NCBI GenBank assembly: GCA_021399445.1 | Contig: JAJTUQ010000008.1 | Span: 1,054,001-1,118,000 of the forward strand | Source: Xylogone sp. PMI_703 | Lineage: Eukaryota > Ascomycota > Leotiomycetes | Length of the DNA stretch: 64,000 nt | Reading direction: 5' to 3' | Shown here: positions 23,231-35,370 of the stretch, piece by piece | Numbering within the stretch: position 1 is the first letter of the stretch | Layout: each line of letters starts with the position of its first letter | Position numbers and translations under genes: made by a program | The notes under the pieces: model-generated | Seen by the model: only the letters and a program-made list of their open reading frames with translations | Databases searched by the model: none | What the model was told of the DNA's origin: nothing

Positions 23231-25885
23231 ATGAGCTCTCGCCCATTACTCGCGACCATCCTTGATGCTTGTGATTCCGGCTCAGCCGACCTTGAGCACT
23301 TCATCTCCACCGCCGACTCTGCTTTTCATTCTTTCTGTATCACTTTCCAGATATCAGGCTACATAAGTGTATTTTCTTTCTCTCAAAACCTCATTCCTCC
23401 TTCACTGCTGTATACGTCGCCACGTCTAGAGGCATCGTAAGGATACTTTCCCTATCTGTTCCTCCCTACTGGAAAAGCGCTGCAAGCAACTAGATCCACG
23501 TCGACTGTTAAACGAGATTCATCATTTTCATCCGTTCCACAGCCTGTGACTGAAGTACAACCTATAGTTATGCAGAGCTCTAGATCTGCAAGGCACTCGA
23601 GTACCACACTCTCGAAGAGGGAATCACTACTCGAATCTCCCGAGTTAGGAAAGGAGCCATCTTATAACGTCTTACGGAGGAAACCCCCGTCCATTTCTAT
23701 GTATTCAGGAAGCGATAGAGCTACAATGTCTAGCTCCTCGATACCAATAAGTCAGCTTCAAATGTCCTCTAAATATTCAAGCACCAATACCCCTTTGAGA
23801 TGGGAAGAAACCTATTACGAACTCTTAAGTAAGATGTCTGAGCCTCTTCCCATTACACCTTTGCCAGAAGTACATCCAAATCTCGATCAGTATAAAGCAA
23901 GGTCAGAAGTGAGACCTCCCATAAATACCCGCCATTCTCTAAAACCTCGGAAATCGTCAACTCAAGACCTTCCACGGCCTAACAGTCCATTTGCCGGCGC
24001 GTTGAGTGGTGGAACTAATTCTCCTGACAATAGACATAATGTAAGTGGATAGTATACAATATCTTCTGCCATGCTGCGAGAGGCTAGAGGCATGTATAGA
24101 ATAGATATCATGCTAACTTTAATATATTCCCAGTTAACCTTGCTGGAGCCGGCCTCCAGATCACGTCAAGGCCAGCCAGCCAGCTATCATCTCCCATCGC
24201 GGGCAAATTCATTGCATAGGTTCAGGCATTCTGATGCAGAGAAATCAACGGCTAGGTCTTCTCTGGCACATGAAGGTGCTGCTGTTATATCTCCTTCGAA
24301 AAATTCGTTTACAAAACGACATAATAACATGCTCTCCACGATTGTTGAAGGTGTTTCCCCAGTCCTGTCCAGTGTACCAGAGAAAAGGGAACATGGCCCA
24401 CAACTACCCAAAAATACAAGATCCTCCATTCCTCTACAACCAACTCGGTATCGACGACAACAATCACCGCGCACGCCACTCCAAGATCCATTATCATTTC
24501 CTAGACTACAGCAGCGGGATAAACAGCCACCTCGAATATCACTGCCGCCTCCAAGGTTACCTACTTTTCAGAACCTAGATACAAGTATATCCAATACGCA
24601 AACAAAATTTCGTCAGTTCAAAATTGCGGAGACAGCATCGGGGATCCCACAAGTGGAATATCGGAGAAAAACGCCGACAAAAGGATCAAGGACATATGTT
24701 GGAAATGAAGAGTATGGCGATTTTATCAGTAAAATTAGCAACAATGCAAGAGGATTAGGCCGGTATAGAGGTAACAATATAAGTGGTGGAAGCCAATTGG
24801 TTGAGTGGCTTCCTTCGAATAACTTATTGAGCATTGAGCAAATGGGTTCGACCACTTGTGCGAGTGGAGACGACACTTCTGTTAAGTCGAGTTTGCGTCA
24901 AGATATTCCGACCGAGCAAATGTTATGGGACTCAACCACGCCTACGAAACCACCTAAAGTAAAGTCCACAGTTAGAGCGCCTAGATATCGACACTTGGAT
25001 GACAGTAGTGAGAATTTTGCCCCAGATTCTTCGCATATATTCTACGGATCGACTCAAAGATGGAATACTTCTACAGCTACAGCTGCTCTAAATCTACCGA
25101 AACAATCAATGAGCACCAGCGTAACGCCAGCAGCTATTTTGAAGGAGAATATTTTCATTGACGAATCGAAAATGCATCCAGAGGCTGGCGTAGAGCAGGG
25201 GTTGATAAATCGTCCTACATCTCCGCATAAATTAGCTCTCCCCCCCTCGCAGAGTACCACATCTAAGATAGAAGCAGAGTCCTCATCAACTACCGTGGCG
25301 GTTAAGAAGCCATCTGTTGAGGTGCCGCCATGGTGTACGATGTCGGACTCATCATATGTGCAAAAACAAGTCGATCCCACGTATTCGCCAAAGGAGCAGA
25401 GTTCACTAGAAGATGCAGCAGTTACATCCACACCTCCTGAATCCATAAAGGTCGAGAATCCTGCGGTGGAGCCAAATTGTAACAAGGTAGAAGCGACAGT
25501 GTGCTGTAGTCAGCTAGGGCAAGTTGGCAGAACATTCGAGGCCGTATCCGAAACACCTGCTGAGACGTTATCCAAGTTCTTCTCAGGAGGTACAAGTGCA
25601 TTCGAGCCATTAATCGAACCTATGAAGCTTTGCGGGCAGTGTATTACACCTGGTTGCAGTTTATCTAATCAATCGATTTTAGAACCGGTTGCTTTAACCC
25701 TGGATTCTCAGACTGTCGCCAGTTCGGAAGTTGTCCACTCGAAACATACTTCCAGTCATTCTAAGGCTGAGGATTCAGCTGCAGACCAGGACCACTTCCT
25801 GCTCATAAAGAAAGGATCAATTCAGCTCAGAAAATCGCTTAGTTTGGCTAAGCGTGTATTTGGCCTAAGGGAATCTAAAAAGTAA
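23231..25885 (+). CDS. Large disordered Ser/Thr/Pro-rich protein, unknown
   Basis: Three exons, phase-checked: 23231-23436, 23494-24040, 24134-25885, giving 834 residues. The introns have GTAAGG...CTAG and GTAAGT...GCTAAC...CCCAG signals. The short N-terminal part (MSSRPLLATILDACDSGSADLEHFI) looks helical. Almost all the rest is predicted disordered: Ser, Pro, Thr, Gln and Arg-rich with many SP/TP sites and basic RR/KR pairs, as in kinase substrates and cytoskeletal or septum-associated fungal proteins. A basic helix closes the protein (IQLRKSLSLAKRVFGLRESK). No catalytic motif. A different small intron inside exon 1 cannot be excluded. The uninterrupted 1.75-kb third exon shows that the gene is under selection. 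Confidence 0.75.
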
Positions 25886-27353
25886 TCTGAAAAGTGCGAG
25901 GACAACATTCCGAATCTGGAACTGCCGGTTTTACGGTCCATTACAGGACGTCCTAGAACTTGTAGTCCATGTATGCAAAAGAGATTCCCATATGTGTAAA
26001 CTTCTACCATATGGTATATATTCCACATCGGTACCTTTGGCGTGCCAAGGATAGGGCGAGAACCCCACGGGTTCTATTGAAAGCATTGCTTCAATAATGT
26101 CGATTCTCTGTTCATTTTATTTTAACTTAGTACTTTCTTAAGGCTCTTCACCTTTGTTTGTCTTATGTTTGCCAGCCAATCGGCCATTCTGTCACCTTCA
26201 CTATTATACCGATCCAGCGGCTAGGCACAGTCAACTTACTGTCAGTAATAACTCATATAATGTATCCATAATTAAATAATATAGTCTAATGCTTCGAGAT
26301 ACAAAGATGGATGTTCTCGTGGTCTTCTGCATATCTCTGTTGAAATGGAAAGTCATAGACCGCGTCATCCTGACTGCCAAATTATCTGCAGTCCAAGGAT
26401 CGATTTTCGTATAGATCTAGGATTATCTGAAACTTACAGGTGTTCTTTGGGAGTACATTTTATACAACTTATCCTCGCTGAAATAGAATCTGCCTATTTG
26501 GCAGAGAGAATATCATATCCTGTATAATCACCTAAGGTGGATTCACTGTAGCTCATGGTCAATTAAATGGCATATGTGTAAGTCCATATACTCATTCAGC
26601 TATCAATTTAGCTATCAGTTTAACCAATTTTATTCTTGATACGAAATTTGTAGTAGAACATAATAAAACAATGTTAAGGTGCATTAGTTATACCACCGGG
26701 ATCTAGTCCCCATGGGAGGCATTTTGGGTTCGTGAGAGTTATGTAAATAACAAGGATCACATTCGGATGAAAGTAATATGGATCTATGTGCCTTGTCTGA
26801 CAATGCCACGGGTCATATAACCTCTGCCGGTCCAGGCCAATCTATCCAAACTTGTAACAGCTTTAGGCTTTCGAGCAGTTCATTATAATTGAAGTTTTGA
26901 AGGTCAACATCTATGTATAAAATTATATTATTAAATATTTCGTTATAAAAATTCTATTAATCCTTATTTCCTTTGTTCACCCCTCTGTAAATAAGCAGAC
27001 ACGGGATTTCGGTACTTTTTATGCAAAAGAGGGTTAGTAAAGGAAATTTGTCTAGGTTCTTAAATGTACTATAATAATAACCTAGAAGAATTTGTAAATA
27101 AGGGCGGTTGATATTCAAATTATTATCACTATAATCCTTTGATGGTCATTGATTGATTCATGATTGGTAGTAAACTACTACTAATATTGCGGTCGCGATT
27201 AGAAGCTAAAGATCAAAGCTCGCAACTCCGTAAAACCCCTTGACATTCTCGACTTTTATCAACAGTATTAGCACTGTTGGTATTTGGAGCTCTGCTTATA
27301 CAGGAAATCGGCACTGGTTTATGCTGTTATGCTTTCACGCAGCCATACCTTCC
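25886..27353. other. Convergent 3' spacer, no gene seen
   Basis: Lies between two gene 3' ends. AT-rich with several poly-A/T stretches, no coding signal recognised. Confidence 0.5.
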
Positions 27354-28628
27354 CTAAGCTTGAAAATGAAACACAAAACCATCTGAAGAAGTGAGCGAAA
27401 ATGAAGACTCCCAGGATTGCTGCCTTAGCGGTATTAGACTCAACGTTTCAGGACTTCTAATTCCAAGTTTTCTCACTCTAAAAGCGTATATTAATATCTC
27501 CGAATTTCCAGTGTCAATTGGCGGTCCTATAATCTTGGGCCGAAATCCCAGCTCGTGAATGGCCTCCCGCACCTGCTTCCGTGTGGGGAGATTTTGTAAG
27601 CCTCTGAACCAGCCTTGTAGGTCATATTCCTGGTTTATATTCATCCTAATCTCAAATTCATCGATTCTGATATCTTTGAAGGCCTTGTCATCCGCTCCTA
27701 GGAGTAGATAATCACCCGGCCCTTTACAGCCATTCGGAACCCAAAATCGTAAGTCAACACGCATAATAGCGTACGTAAACACGACCATGATTTCAAGTAA
27801 GAAACCTGTAGTGTAGAAAATGCTCTTACTGTTAATATCTCCAGGCGACTCTTTCGAGTGTTGTTGTATTGTAGCGATGAGACGCACGATAGCGCCAGCG
27901 AAGAGAATTGCAGAGGACCAAAATAAGATGATGATCTTAGATCTGAAACGACCAGTGGCGAAATTTTCGATGGAGGACGGGGAAGGAATCATAGTAGCTG
28001 GAGTAATGAGCAAAATTGGAAGAACTGAGAGAATCGTAGTATAAAAGCCACTGAAGAGGAGAAGCCCATGGTAAATACTAAGGACTCCTGAATCGAGTGT
28101 AAAAAAGCTTAAGATTGTAAACACAATATTGTATATAATAACTAGGGGAATAGATGCAAGGATAAGAGAAAAAGCCAAGTTAAGAGATCGATTCCAACCG
28201 AACTTGGGATGAATTGCTCGGATTATACGTTGCGTGAACACTACATTAACAGCTAACAGCACGACGACACTATAAGATATTAATTTCGGATTTAACTTAA
28301 ATATCAATAAATATAATTAGATGACTTACCCAGCGTTATTAAATATCAACGTTGCAAGTATAATGCTGTTGTTGTTAAGGTAAAACGCCCACACGACGCG
28401 CATTACACAGGTGAGTATTCTGGCAATACAAAAGTCAAATACCAATCCTGATAAATGGAATTTATGTTTTCTCTTTGTATTGAAATGATGAAGGGTAAAA
28501 TGTATGATAGCTCCTAGGATGAACAGAACTAGAAAGCAAGCTGTAATTGGGACATCGAGCGTAGGCGTTGGAACACCACCGGGAATAGCTGTATACGGGA
28601 TGAAGGGACCAGATGTATCAGCATCCAT
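27354..28628 (-). CDS. DUF3112 integral membrane protein
   Basis: Two exons, 28628-28330 and 28269-27354, with a GTAAGT...TTATAG intron in phase, 404 residues. Seven hydrophobic segments can be traced, starting with PITACFLVLFILGAIIHFTL after a short Pro/Thr-rich outside tail. Family marks are FDFCIARILTCVMRVVWA in TM2-3, FTQRIIRAIHPKFGW before TM4, FRSKIIILFWSSAILFAGAI, and MRVDLRFWVPNGCKGPGDY after the last TM. These are the conserved points of the fungal DUF3112 family, whose members are sometimes annotated as GPCR-like. The C-terminal ~130 residues are soluble and end in FVFHFQA. Function unknown. No defects seen. Confidence 0.88.
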
Positions 28629-30204
28629 TATCGAAATAGTTCAAGATAAAACATTTATTATTTCGAGCCTCTCGCTCTTATTATGACCGCTGATTGCATA
28701 GCAGTTAAAAGATGCCATAAGGAAAATATATAAAGTCACACACTTACAAGGATAACATCAATATAGAAACTACAACTCTGCAAGGATGCTAAAGCAGGCC
28801 TAGTGCACCGGATATCTGTAAAGCGCACAGCGAACAGCCGCAAGGTATAATCCGGAACTTATATCCTTGTATACGTGCAGATTCTGAGATGTGTAATACG
28901 TAATATGTAAATGTATGAATCTAGATTTCTCCAAGAGCTTGTGAAAACACTCTGTTGGATCTCTACAAATGCTAGAAGTCCGCTTTGAACTAGAGGTATC
29001 GGCCCGTATTAATATACTAGTTATACATGTAGAGATTTAACAGTCATGCTGTAGCAGAACTTGAGAATGGCAGATCAGACTTTGGAGTTTTATAGAGTCC
29101 ATTTCAGATACTTGTATCATTGTTCCTGTACCTAAAGTAGTGTGTAAAATGATTTTCACATGTACTGTGTATCTCCTAGTCTGTAACTGTTGTTTGTTAG
29201 TAACAACTAGTATCATAGGTTTGTTCCAGGTGGCAAAGCTTGCCCGTCACGGTGGCCGAACGGTGACCGAACGGTGACCGATCAAAATCCATATCTCCAC
29301 ACGATGCCAGTGCCATAGCATAGAGCACAATTACAACTTGATTCAGTCTTCAACTGATTTCAAGCTAGCGGCATACTTCTAATTCGGAATAGTAGACTTC
29401 GAAAATGTACTGTAAGGAATGGGTGAAATTAGGTGAGGGTCTTACTCAGCTAAACAGGTGGATCAGTCTCAGTCTCAGTCTCAGTCCCAGTCTAGAAATT
29501 AGCTAACCGCCCTGTCACTTGCTAGCGTAGGCCAATATTATTGCTCTCACCTGAATTCCTCAAGGATATTCTTTATAGATCAGTTTGCTAGATGGATATC
29601 ATTGGAAAGGCCCTTCGAATTTCTACAAGTGCAAATATACAAAAAAAAAAAGATTCAGCCAGCTGTCCTTTTGGTTGTCGAGATATAAGCCTCTCTCTCA
29701 ACATGAGGTTCTCCTAATTCCGGGCCAAAATAGAGGCCACGGCCAGATCCAGGTGGTGATTCCTCGCCAGGGCCACAAGCGCAAGGTTATTCCGGCCCTA
29801 GCCGAGCCGGAATTGGGCGTGGCGAAGAAATTGCGGTCTATGGCCGGCGAGGCCCCTCGGGAGGTGATCCAGGCATTAGAGGTCATCACCAAGTTTTTGG
29901 TCGATTGAATGGGATTTGTGCTTTTAATTTCAAATTGATGCAGATCAATTTCATTTGATTGACTGATATACTTATTTCAAATAGCTATCCTAACGACGCC
30001 AGAAAGCCACCATAACTTTAACCCTTAAAACCTTGCCCAGCACATATCCTGACTACTCTCCGCAATATATACCCGACCGCCCTCGCCAGCAACTCCGTTC
30101 GGCATTTGCTTCATTGCTCTCTTCAGCATTCTCACTGCCCTGTCCAATGTCTTCTCGGGCCTCCTGTCCGGCAAAAGGCCATGCTTCAGCTTTTACAAAA
30201 TTAG
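28629..30204. other. Intergenic with minor repeats and an unassigned frame
   Basis: Holds the DUF3112 promoter, a short GGTGACCGAACGGTGACC duplication at about 29250, an imperfect (CAGTCT)n run at about 29467-29492, and a 107-codon + frame at 29585-29908. The second half of that frame (KRKVIPALAEPELGVAKKLR ... REVIQALEVITKFLVD) looks like real helical protein, but I do not recognise it. It may be transposon-derived because a DNA-transposon relic follows within 300 bases. Confidence 0.4.
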
Positions 30205-30471
30205 TATTCAAAGCAATTAAAATTCAGCCGATATGGTGACCTCCAAATTCACCTGATTTGAATCCAATTGAGACTATATAAAACGATACATATGAAGAAC
30301 TGTATCCAAAAGCATTATCCAAAGGTTCATAGATCATATATAAGGTTGAAAGGTGCTATAGGAGAGGCTTAGGAATCAATTACATATGTAAGAATTCAAG
30401 AATCAATCAGGGAAATGCCAGCATGATGTAAAGCAGTGATAGAGGCGAATGGTTACTACACAAAATATTAG
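30205..30471 (+). pseudogene. Tc1/mariner transposase C-terminal relic
   Basis: Reads WPPNSPDLNPIETIW-like sequence, with TGA and TAA at the two expected Trp codons, then NDTYEELYPKALSKGS. After a frameshift come EAxESITYVRIQESIREMPA, a TGA at an expected Arg codon, and CKAVIEANGYYTKY. This is the third DDE-domain block (SPDLNPIE contains the final catalytic acidic residue) and the C-terminus of fungal Tc1/mariner transposases. The upstream two thirds are not recognisable and no terminal repeat was found. Confidence 0.8.
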
Positions 30472-31528
30472 GAGATTTGACTAAAGCGGCATTGGAAATC
30501 ATTAAAATGTCACTGTCAGAGGTTATGGCGCAGTGGTTAGGCTACTCCACATATAAATTGTATGGTACAGAGACTCTATTCGTTGCTAGTCTTGATGATG
30601 TACTGTACATAGGGGTAAACCGGTAAAACTCTTCTCTTTTACCGACCGTTAGCTTCTACAGCTATGATTGGCCAGCGCTAATTACATAAGCAATTTCTCT
30701 GACAGTCACACTTGTGCGCATAGATCAGGTGGTTTAGGTACACACCAAAGTGCACCCCCCCCCCACCCCCCCCGGGGAGTAAATGTAATAACTTTATAGC
30801 GTGAAACATTGCGGTTTCAGCTAGTTCTGTAGTGCCAAACTCATGACTACAGTACTCACCTCTACAGTATAAACTTATCGCACGCCACAACCTCGCATAT
30901 ACTGAATGTATTAATTTAGGGCAGGATCTAAAGTTGCTCTAAAACATTTGTACTGTAATCAATTAACACTTTTTTACAATAAATCACTTTTTGCCAGTTT
31001 TTCTTTCTTTTAAAAAAAATAACTTTGGAAGCCATGGGTTTCAGCTTTCCACAAACCCCCTGTCGCCCCCCACCTCATGATACATTAATAAGTGTCACCT
31101 CATGCATACTACTGGCTAACATATTTAAATAGGCTCTTGAAGCAACAGCGGGCGGGCGGTTAGTCCCCTACGCCTCTGTGAGATCGTCTGGCGCCAAGGG
31201 CGATCCGGGCGTAGGCATCACGTTGTCGATGGATCTCCAGAATTCTGGCTTATTGTAAGCTCAATTAATTATCATAAAGCCTCTAGCTTGCGTATGGATT
31301 GCTCTAGGTCTGTTTGCATCTTTCAGCGTTCTGTTTTCGTTATTGTTTATGTAGCAGCTAATGTCAATTCATTTCATATGTATTATTATTATTCTAGTTA
31401 ACTGCAGCTAGACTGTAGAAACCACCCCTCTATATGCTTCTTGGTGTTAGGCTGTTGTTCGCTTTTAAAACTGAATGGCACATAACTGCGCTAAGTATAC
31501 TTGTTAAGACCTTTTCACCACTGACCTA
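30472..31528. other. Intergenic; homopolymer C tract at about 30756-30774
   Basis: No gene seen. A C-rich run interrupted once by A lies at about 30756-30774. At 31230-31380 hydrophobic frames such as WIALGLFASFSVLFSLLF could be the missing signal-peptide exon of the following gene, but no splice model is convincing. Confidence 0.4.
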
Positions 31529-33205
31529 ATGATAGAGAATAGAATCATGTCATTGCAGGATCAGATCTCGAGCTCATCTTCCTCTCGAAATATTCTCGCA
31601 GTACGAGAACCAGTGAATACGGAGGCACCGGGTCAAAACAAAAGCAAAAAAGTTCCGCCTGGTATAGTGAACAACAAGAATGGTCCACCGGGGCCAGAAG
31701 GAAACCAGAAGGGTCCGCCAGGAACCGCAGCAGACACTCCGGAAGTACCGGCACCCATAACTAGTCAAACCAGTTTCCCATCAGTGGAGGTTATATCATC
31801 TGAGAATCCTCCCACTACCCTTCCAGCGCTCACACCCACTACGCCGGTTCTTACCACAACTACATCAACGACTTCTTTCACTGCTGGTCTCTCTTCGACC
31901 CCATCTTCCAGTTTTATTTCGTCTGTCTCGACTTTATCAACATACATTCCAATATCTTCAGTTTCCACTGAACTTCCTACATATAGCGCTATATCTATCC
32001 AGATTTCGACGCCGATAGAAATCGGCACATCTCAGGTCACAACAATTTTCTCTAATTCGGCCTTAGCAGCATCTGGGACCACTACGGCGGTAGCCACCTC
32101 CGAATCTCCAACAGGACCCCCAAATGTACCTTTGCCTTCATCCACTACGATCGCACCCAAAGTCGCGCCGACAACCCTCAGTGGCATGAATAATGCAATC
32201 ACACCCACATTAACTGGGACTAGCTCGCCACAGTATGATACAGTCTGGTCTGAGCATAGAACTATATCAGGGGGTCAAAAGGCTGGTATCGCAGTGGGTG
32301 CTATTGGTATGTATCCTATGATTCATCCTCTCCCGCGCCTATCATAGGCTAATTACGAGGCAGCTGGTTTTGTTTTCATCCTGACAATGATACTTTTTCT
32401 CTTTAAGAACCGAAGAAATAATCCTCGGGAATTGCTTCCGAGATTTCTGCCACTTCATCCGGGTAGATTTCACAAATTTAACCAGTATCCTCGAAGCCAA
32501 ACACCCGGACAGATGTCAGAGTCACTTCTAACAACTGATATTGAACCAACTATTGGTCCTAACTGGGATTATCAGTCAGCATTTGCTAAGCCCACGGTAA
32601 TTGGAAGAACAAAACAGTCACTTCGTAGATCTCTAACAACGCTCCATTGGCATCATCTGGATAAGAATACGGTCAGATCCCAAACCTCGGATGAAAACAT
32701 TTCAAATTCAAGACCGTTTACCTTCTTCAACCGGCTTTTAGAAGTGTCGATCCCTCGTAGTACATTCAGGCCCTCTTTCTCACAGGAACGACGCGGAATT
32801 ATGGCTGATCCACAACCTCCCAAACACTTAGAAGCTTCAGATACTGTGCCTAAACCTCGGACCGCAGTTGTTCACAGTCTGCCGGGTGAGCGTTCACGAC
32901 ACAATACTGATAAATACTCACCACACTTAACAATTCCAATCCAGGTCCCGTCACAGACATTTATATTTCCGTGGAATCACAGGAATAGCCAGATGACTGC
33001 AACATCTGAGGAAAGTAGAGCCCGATTTGCTAGATCTGTACCAAGCTGGGCCAAATTATACTACTCTGAGGGACGCCACCGGGAGAATAGCCCCGATGAG
33101 TCTGAAAAAGTGCTCCCTCAACTATCACCTGTCTCCCCAGCGTTATGGTTGAAGAAAATTTTGCCCCGTCGCCCTTATTCAGTTGCAACTTCCATATCAA
33201 ATTAG
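31529..33205 (+). CDS. Ser/Thr-rich single-pass membrane protein, unknown
   Basis: Two exons, 31529-32306 and 32364-33205, with a GTATGT...GGCAG intron in phase, 539 residues. An N-terminal PPG-rich stretch (KKVPPGIVNNKNGPPGPEG) is followed by about 170 residues of Ser/Thr/Pro-rich, O-glycosylation-like sequence. A single TM segment, created exactly at the splice junction (GIAVGAIAGFVFILTMILFL), is followed by a basic stop-transfer KNRRNN and a 250-residue polar tail. This is the plan of fungal wall sensors and mucin-like receptors. No signal peptide is present at this start, so the first exon is probably upstream. An AG at about 31557-31559 (TTGCAG|GATCAG) could be its acceptor, making the apparent ATG non-genuine. 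Confidence 0.65.
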
Positions 33206-33874
33206 GGATGCTACCGACAAAATGACGAGGATGTGTCACTGCGAATTAAACACACTGCAGGCCGGCAAGTACAAATTAATCACAGGAGAAGTACACCGAG
33301 TATACACAGTACAGTGGCAGAAAAGCAAGAGGTTTAGGACTGTCAGTATCTTTGAGCTTGCCCCAACTATGTATTGTTCTAATCACACGTATAGTCTTTT
33401 ATTGTTTTTTTTGCTATCGATCGATTTCCATGTACTTCTTATCATGTAGTTTTCTTTCGTTCACCTCTGTGAGGCTTAAGTCAAGGCAGGTCCGAGTTTT
33501 TCTTTTCCTTGATGGAAAAGTATACCCCTTCAGGACTGAATAGGATTTAATTCGATCCATACCGATACAATTTACAGTACTTAAACATGTGTCCTAGTCC
33601 CTCATCGTTGAATACACTGATCCTAATATCAGAAGGAACTATCTTGTCACACTCTGAGTCCTTAGCACAGTTTGTTGCTAAATCTTGTACCTCTCCTACC
33701 ACCACTGAAAAGCAAAAACATCTAATGAAATCGTCATTCCCCAATAAAACACTATCCTGACAACGGGTTTTCAAGAAGTTTTCGACTCAGTTTCCATCTT
33801 CTGTTGTATCAAAATCCGGTATTGTCTTTTCCTTCAACTCCGTTAGATATTCATAGATAGTACTATCCACAGTC
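33206..33874. other. Intergenic, no gene seen
   Basis: No motif-bearing frame on either strand. Confidence 0.4.
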
Positions 33875-34766
33875 GTGGTATTTCCATATTTGGGACAGAG
33901 CGTGGCCTGGCAGTACATTCGGAAGTTCCCCGGGAGGTTTAAAATACTGACTTCTCGGCAGCCGGATTCTCGATTGCTATGGTCGTCAGAAGGAATACAT
34001 GACGGGACATCGCTGGTAAGTCACTGGCTCTATCAACGGCGGCGCAAAGCCAATGACACCTGCTTCTGTACCTGGACCAGGCGTCAAGGTCCAAAGCAGG
34101 GCATCTATGCATTCCAACTGACTGGAAATAACGTCCCAAGTAGTGTCAACGGGAAAACACCAACATATTTTATGGATATGGGTTTCATGCCAGCTGTGTA
34201 CGACAAACCAATGATCTTGAGCTTTAGGGTCACGTAAGATGTTAATCGTCTGCAGGTCGGCAAACAGACATCTTCCCTCCAGATTCTCCTGCGGCCCCTG
34301 CTGCGCCGACCACTGGCAGTGTAAGTCATTTATTCACAAGAAACTGTCCATTTTTTGTTTGCCTCTGCAGCTCTAGATCCGCAGATCCATTTGTGCACAA
34401 GCGAAAACTGGGAACCTCCGTGTTACGACTGGCCTTTTACCAGTGGTGTTTGCAAGTCTTTCTCTGGAACTACACTGTAAGTGAACTTTGAGTCCCTGCC
34501 ATGTGTGTTATTTGAAAAGCGGTGATAGTCTGACACACTCCCTTTAGGAACATGGCCATTCACTCTTTTGGTCCTAATATTGGTAACTGTCAGTTTTACA
34601 GGTAAGCCTCGTGATATTTTATATTTTTGTCACCGATGTTAACCGTCTGGGTTACAGCGATGCACACTGTTCCACCGAGCTAGGGTTTCCGCCGATGGGA
34701 TACCCGGGACTTTCCTCGATAGGAGTTTTCGGAGGAGTTAGCAGATCTTTAAAGTGTGTCATTTAA
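33875..34766 (+). CDS. Small cysteine-rich protein, probably secreted (5' end uncertain)
   Basis: The last three exons are clear and in phase: 34371-34476, 34548-34601, 34658-34766, all with GTAAG donors and AG acceptors. They encode LDPQIHLCTSENWEPPCYDW, FTSGVCKSFSGTTLN, HSFGPNIGNCQFYS and an end piece with two more cysteines, SLKCVI. Six cysteines in about 85 residues with a C-x-x-Y and G-x-C-x-F-Y spacing recall crystallin-like fungal secreted proteins. Upstream, an exon at 34256-34320 and a frame ending at 34233 are phase-compatible, but give an atypical sequence and no signal peptide. A GTGTAA donor one frame over would instead give a Pro/Ala/Thr linker. Function unknown. Confidence 0.45.
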
Positions 34767-35309
34767 TTTAAGAGCTGGCATTTTGATTCACAGGGTGGTT
34801 TTTGATTGGTCTGATTGCTGACTGATTGATTAATCAGCCGATTAAATGATTACTGATTGATTTGCGACTGATTGTCAGAGGTCAGAGAGCCCGGGTGAGG
34901 TTACAGCATACATAAATTGCACGGCACCGAATGAAGTGCAGTACATAATGATGTGTATAAAATCTTTTCATACACCTGTCCGTAAGCTCTTCGAGCTGTA
35001 ACTGGTCATGGGTAATTACATAAGCACCATTCTTTCACACTGATTAAATGGTTGTGTTTGTTCATGGTTAATTTGTTTAAGGGCTTGCTTCCTAAATGGG
35101 ACTAGTCTACGTGCCTACATTCAGTGACATACCAACATAAACTTTTCAAGTAACAAAATTATCCCAGTATATAACCTCGGTAATCAAAATGCTTAAGCTG
35201 TGAGAGTGATACTTGATAGCAGTAAAGAGTAAGCGCCAAGATTCCATATCCCCGGCCATTTTGGTCTATCCACGGATATACACTTGCATTTAACAGCATG
35301 ACCCACGTG
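34767..35309. other. Convergent 3' spacer with TGATTGA-like repeats
   Basis: At about 34795-34880 a degenerate run of TGATTGA/CTGATT units occurs. Otherwise nothing recognised; both neighbouring genes end here. Confidence 0.4.
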
Positions 35310-35370
35310 TTAAATTATATTTTCTATCCAAGGATATATGCTTGCATTAGAAACAGGATAGCCCATGTGT
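35266..35370. repeat. Tandem duplication of the hydrolase terminal exon
   Basis: The last-exon segment of the Ayg1-like gene (35324-35370) is repeated imperfectly at 35266-35310. Both units share CTATCCA[A/C]GGATATA, CTTGCATT, and CC[C/A][A/C]TGTGT-like ends, about 80% alike by eye. The outer copy lies beyond the stop codon and is not open in the matching frame. Confidence 0.65.

Noticed and set aside
25054..25485. 143-codon minus frame inside the large disordered-protein gene
   Set aside because: Antisense shadow of a 1.75-kb exon.
30533..30605. tRNA-like start GGTTATGGCGCAGTGGTTAG with a good A box
   Set aside because: No B box (GGTTCGANTCC), no matching acceptor arm and no anticodon stem could be built; at most a tRNA-derived scrap.
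30756..30774. C-rich tract as a G-quadruplex or regulatory element
   Set aside because: Essentially a homopolymer; a simple-sequence or sequencing-prone run with no supporting context.
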